Below are positions 6,086-8,335 of a stretch of DNA of 8,335 bases, in pieces (the stretch's first letter is position 1; each line of letters begins with the position of its first letter). The stretch is from NCBI GenBank assembly GCA_004556255.1, contig SFHY01000051.1:1-8335 (forward strand), read 5' to 3'. Below the pieces are notes generated by a model. The model was given only the letters and a program-made list of their open reading frames with translations, had not been told where the DNA came from and made no database searches. This DNA is from Lactobacillus delbrueckii. GTDB taxonomy: Bacteria; Bacillota; Bacilli; Lactobacillales; Lactobacillaceae. A program made the position numbers and the translations under genes.

Positions 6086-7900
6086 TTATAAACCCGTTTG
6101 TTTTGGATTCTTCGGTTCGGTCTTAGCCAAAAGGGCCAGGCAGATGGTGATCATATCGACCACTTCCTGCAAAACAGCGCCCCAGAAGGCCGGAATAAGA
6201 CCAGTGAAGGCCACCAGTTCCAGAAGGATAACGACCACGATGGCGGTGATAACGTCGATTTCAGCCACCTTCATGGTGTGCTTGGCAATGGCCACGGCAT
6301 CGTTGATCTTGCTCAAGTCGTTGACCATGATGACCGCGTCAGCACTTTCGCTGGCCGCGGTAGCCCCCTTGGCCCCCATGGCAATGCCGACGTCAGCGGC
6401 CGTCAAGCTTGGCGCGTCGTTGATCCCGTCCCCGGTCATGACGACTGGGCGGTTTTCAGGCGCCACGTTCTTGATGGCTTCAATCTTTTGAGCTGGCAAA
6501 AGGCTGGCCCGGACGTCGTCGACGCCGGCCACGTCAGCAATAGCTTGGGCCACATCCTTGTTGTCCCCGGTCAGCATCATGATGTGCTTTGCGCCTTGCT
6601 TGCGCAGACGGGCCAAAGTTTGCGGAGTTTCTGGCCGCAATTGGTCCTTGAAGGTGATGCAGCCAGCGTACTTGCCGTCAACTGAAACGTAGACAGCAGT
6701 AGTCTTGGCCTTGTTTACGTTAGCGTCAGGCGCCACGTAGGAAAGCTTGCCGACCATAACGCTCTTGCCGTCAACGGTCCCGCTGACCCCGTTACCGGTT
6801 GATTCCTGCAGGTTGCTTACGGCTTGGATCAAGTTTTTGTCAGTCCCTTGAACCAGGGAGTTGGCGATGATGTGGCCGGATTGCTGCTCAAGGCTGGCCG
6901 CGTAGCTTTGGATGGTTTCCTTGTCAAAGCCGTTTTCCGGCAGAACGTCTTGGATAACCAATTGGTTCTGGGTCAAAGTACCAGTCTTGTCGAAGGCAAA
7001 AGTCTTGGCCTTGGCTAATTGTTCCAAGGTTGGACCGGACTTGACGATGATGTGGTGCTTGGACATGGAGCTCATCCCCGCTACCAGGGCAACTGGAGCG
7101 GCGATCAAGAGCGGACATGGGGAGGCAACGACCATGACTTCCGCGAAGCGGGTGAAGTTCCCGGTCGTCACCCAGGCAGCGATCCCGATAATCAATGAAA
7201 TAATGGTAAATGGCACGGCATAGCGGTCCGCCATCTTGACGAACTTGGCCGGCTGGGCAGCAGAAGACTTAACCAGTTCAACGATGGACTGGTATTCAGA
7301 GTCCTTGGCCAGCTTCTTGACTTCCATGGTTACGGCGGTTTCCCCGTTAAGGGAACCGGACATCAAGTCGTCGCCGACCGTCTTGTCCACCGGAACTGAT
7401 TCCCCGGTCAGAGATGACTGGTCAAAGGCAGAGCTGCCTTCAATGATGGTCCCGTCGACTGGCACCTGCTGACCTGGCTTGATCAAGACCTGGTCGCCGA
7501 TCTGCAGGTCGTCAACTTTGACTTCAACTACCTTGCCGTCAACCAGCTTGCCGGCTACCCGCGGGTTCTTGTCCAAAAGGGCCCGCAGTTCCCGGTTGGC
7601 CTGGCCGGTCGCGTAGTCTTCCAGGCTTTCGCCACCAGTAGACATGACCAGGATCATCCATTCAGCCCAGTAGTCCCGGGTAATCATCATGGAGATGACT
7701 GCGATCAGGGCCAGGACGTCGATGCCCCAGTGCCCTTCTTTCAAGTCCCCAAACATTTCCTTGGCTAAGGAGATGCTGACGTAGGCACCGGCAATGTCGA
7801 ACAAGACCTCCGCGATTCCCGGAATGTGCAGGACATTGTCAGTGATCAGCCCAATCGCCCCGAGAACCAGGACGACAATGAATTTCCATTGGCGTTTCAT
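6086..7900 (-). CDS. P1B-type heavy-metal-transporting ATPase lacking an N-terminal HMA domain
   Basis: The protein has 604 residues and should pump a transition-metal ion across the membrane using ATP. Order: four N-terminal TMs (about 6-94); actuator domain with T165-G-E-S; a membrane pair carrying the metal motif S260-P-C262-P; phosphorylation site D304-K-T-G-T; nucleotide domain with S341-G-H343-I and GNGVSG (369-374); TGDN (444-447); GDGIND (490-495); and two last TMs (about 546-592). SPC in place of CPC recalls the P1B-4 group, but the last helix has Q578-EVVD instead of HEGxT, so the metal (Zn, Cd, Co or other) cannot be named. There is no CxxC metal-binding domain at the N-terminus. 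ATG 7898-7900 is chosen for AGGAGGA (7907-7913) 6 bases upstream. Inverted repeats in its leader suggest metal-responsive repression by a regulator not encoded here. Confidence 0.9.
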   Translation of the reverse strand: MKRQWKFIVVLVLGAIGLITDNVLHIPGIAEVLFDIAGAYVSISLAKEMFGDLKEGHWGIDVLALIAVISMMITRDYWAEWMILVMSTGGESLEDYATGQANRELRALLDKNPRVAGKLVDGKVVEVKVDDLQIGDQVLIKPGQQVPVDGTIIEGSSAFDQSSLTGESVPVDKTVGDDLMSGSLNGETAVTMEVKKLAKDSEYQSIVELVKSSAAQPAKFVKMADRYAVPFTIISLIIGIAAWVTTGNFTRFAEVMVVASPCPLLIAAPVALVAGMSSMSKHHIIVKSGPTLEQLAKAKTFAFDKTGTLTQNQLVIQDVLPENGFDKETIQSYAASLEQQSGHIIANSLVQGTDKNLIQAVSNLQESTGNGVSGTVDGKSVMVGKLSYVAPDANVNKAKTTAVYVSVDGKYAGCITFKDQLRPETPQTLARLRKQGAKHIMMLTGDNKDVAQAIADVAGVDDVRASLLPAQKIEAIKNVAPENRPVVMTGDGINDAPSLTAADVGIAMGAKGATAASESADAVIMVNDLSKINDAVAIAKHTMKVAEIDVITAIVVVILLELVAFTGLIPAFWGAVLQEVVDMITICLALLAKTEPKNPKQTGL

Positions 7901-7929
7901 GATTATTCCTCCTAATAGTAAAAATAAGG

Positions 7930-7945
7930 AGTGTGGACACACACT
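7930..7945 (-). repeat. GTGTG/CACAC inverted repeat in the ATPase leader
   Basis: The 6-bp arms AGTGTG (7930-7935) and CACACT (7940-7945) are separated by 4 bases. The repeat lies between the probable start site and the ribosome binding site (7907-7913). It could be a second operator half-site pair or a small RNA hairpin. No T-run long enough for a terminator follows in either direction without the ATPase leader itself. Confidence 0.4.
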
Positions 7946-7962
7946 TTTTTATCTAAAAAGAC

Positions 7963-7987
7963 AATATATCTTATTAGATATATTTTA
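7963..7987 (-). promoter_or_regulatory. Probable ATPase promoter overlapped by an inverted-repeat operator
   Basis: On the minus strand an extended -10, TGCTAAAAT, is present (hexamer TAAAAT at 7982-7987); no good -35 is seen, which fits an extended -10 promoter. The inverted repeat AATATATC (7963-7970) / GATATATT (7977-7984) with a 6-base spacer overlaps the end of the -10 and covers the expected start site. A repressor bound there would block transcription. ArsR/SmtB or CopY-type regulators commonly do this for metal ATPases; the binder here is unknown. Confidence 0.5.
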
Positions 7988-8032
7988 GCACAAATTGGAT
8001 TTCTTACACTGAAAATGCTTATGATTGTATTG

Positions 8033-8335
8033 TTAATTCCCGGCTTCTAATTTAAGGATCTGCTTCTTGTCAACTGTGACATAGTGGTCGTCAAAAGTGT
8101 GGGCCAGGTAGTTGAAGGCCTTGAACCATTCTCGCCTGGTGATCATCCCTTGAAAGACCCCCTGGTCGTCGACGACGGGGAGGAAGTTGTTGTCAACGAG
8201 CAGGTGGAGCTGGGTCTCGATGTCTTTTTCCGTAAAGTTGATGGAAACGAAGTCAGTCTCCATGACATCCTTGACCTTATACTTGTTCAAAGGCTTAACG
8301 GAAATGCCATCCAGGTCCAGCATCTTGTCGGTGAT
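8033..8335 (-). CDS. cbpB: CBS-domain protein, likely c-di-AMP receptor CbpB/DarB (N-terminal part outside window)
   Basis: The visible 100 residues run from the right edge (ITDKMLDLDG...) to TAA at 8033-8035. The frame is still open at the edge, so the ATG at 8321-8323 is probably internal. They contain the second CBS motif: DVMETDFVSINFTEKDIETQLHLLVDNNFLPVVDDQGVFQGMITRREW, ending KAFNYLAH and a short polar tail. The LLVDNNFLPVVDD...GMITRR block and the helix after it resemble the Firmicute YkuL/DarB/CbpB proteins, small two-CBS proteins that bind cyclic di-AMP and adjust K+ and (p)ppGpp physiology. The first CBS domain is not visible, so the family assignment is moderate. No hairpin terminator is seen in the 132 bases to the ATPase, so read-through is possible. 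Confidence 0.65.
   Translation of the reverse strand: MTDKMLDLDGISVKPLNKYKVKDVMETDFVSINFTEKDIETQLHLLVDNNFLPVVDDQGVFQGMITRREWFKAFNYLAHTFDDHYVTVDKKQILKLEAGN

Noticed and set aside
7901..7942. N-terminal extension of the metal ATPase (15 residues upstream)
   Set aside because: The added residues are encoded by the GTGTG/CACAC repeat and by the AGGAGGA ribosome binding site of the ATG at 7898-7900.
1..8335. CRISPR array, insertion sequence, tRNA or rRNA
   Set aside because: No spaced identical repeats, transposase motifs, terminal repeats with target duplication or cloverleaf-like sequence were seen. The only repeats are the short regulatory ones listed.

Overview
The window reads as low-GC Gram-positive (Firmicutes) chromosome with unusually G/C-rich third codon positions, strong AGGAGG-type ribosome binding sites, T-tailed hairpin terminators and lactobacillus-type proteins. 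The best guess is Lactobacillus delbrueckii or a close relative. That species call is an inference from composition and protein style, not a database match.

Layout. 1-169 is the 3' end of an unidentified membrane protein gene (+), closed by a hairpin terminator. 298-1511 (+) is a major facilitator (MFS) exporter split by a one-base frameshift in an A-run near 1140, so it is probably a pseudogene. A symmetric terminator separates it from a convergent gene for a BMP/PnrA-type nucleoside-binding lipoprotein (1557-2651, -), which has a near-consensus promoter of its own. Next comes a six-TM protein with a C-terminal YdcF/DUF218 domain (2856-3956, -). It is divergent from a CPBP (CAAX-like) intramembrane protease (4049-4705, +), and the two share a small AT-rich promoter region with a palindromic -10. 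The protease converges on a CPA2-type Na+(K+)/H+ antiporter (4765-5925, -). Upstream of that lie a P1B-type metal-transport ATPase (6086-7900, -) and the C-terminal half of a CBS-domain protein resembling the c-di-AMP receptor CbpB/DarB (8033 to window end, -).

How the genes relate. Almost everything encodes envelope transport or membrane maintenance. The right half (CBS/c-di-AMP receptor-like protein, metal ATPase, cation/proton antiporter, all on the minus strand) could form an ion-homeostasis neighbourhood, but each gene appears to have separate control. The ATPase has an inverted repeat over its likely start site. The antiporter is preceded by a 54-nt long hairpin built from a tandem repeat and followed by a T-rich tract. 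Because there is almost no room for a promoter between that hairpin and the antiporter's ribosome binding site, transcripts of the antiporter should have to pass through it. This makes it a candidate attenuator and the most interesting non-coding element here.

No RNA genes, CRISPR arrays, insertion sequences or phage genes were seen, and no stretch longer than about 205 bases lacks a gene. I do not see a novel multi-gene system. The observations worth following are regulatory elements and unusual motifs in otherwise recognisable families.
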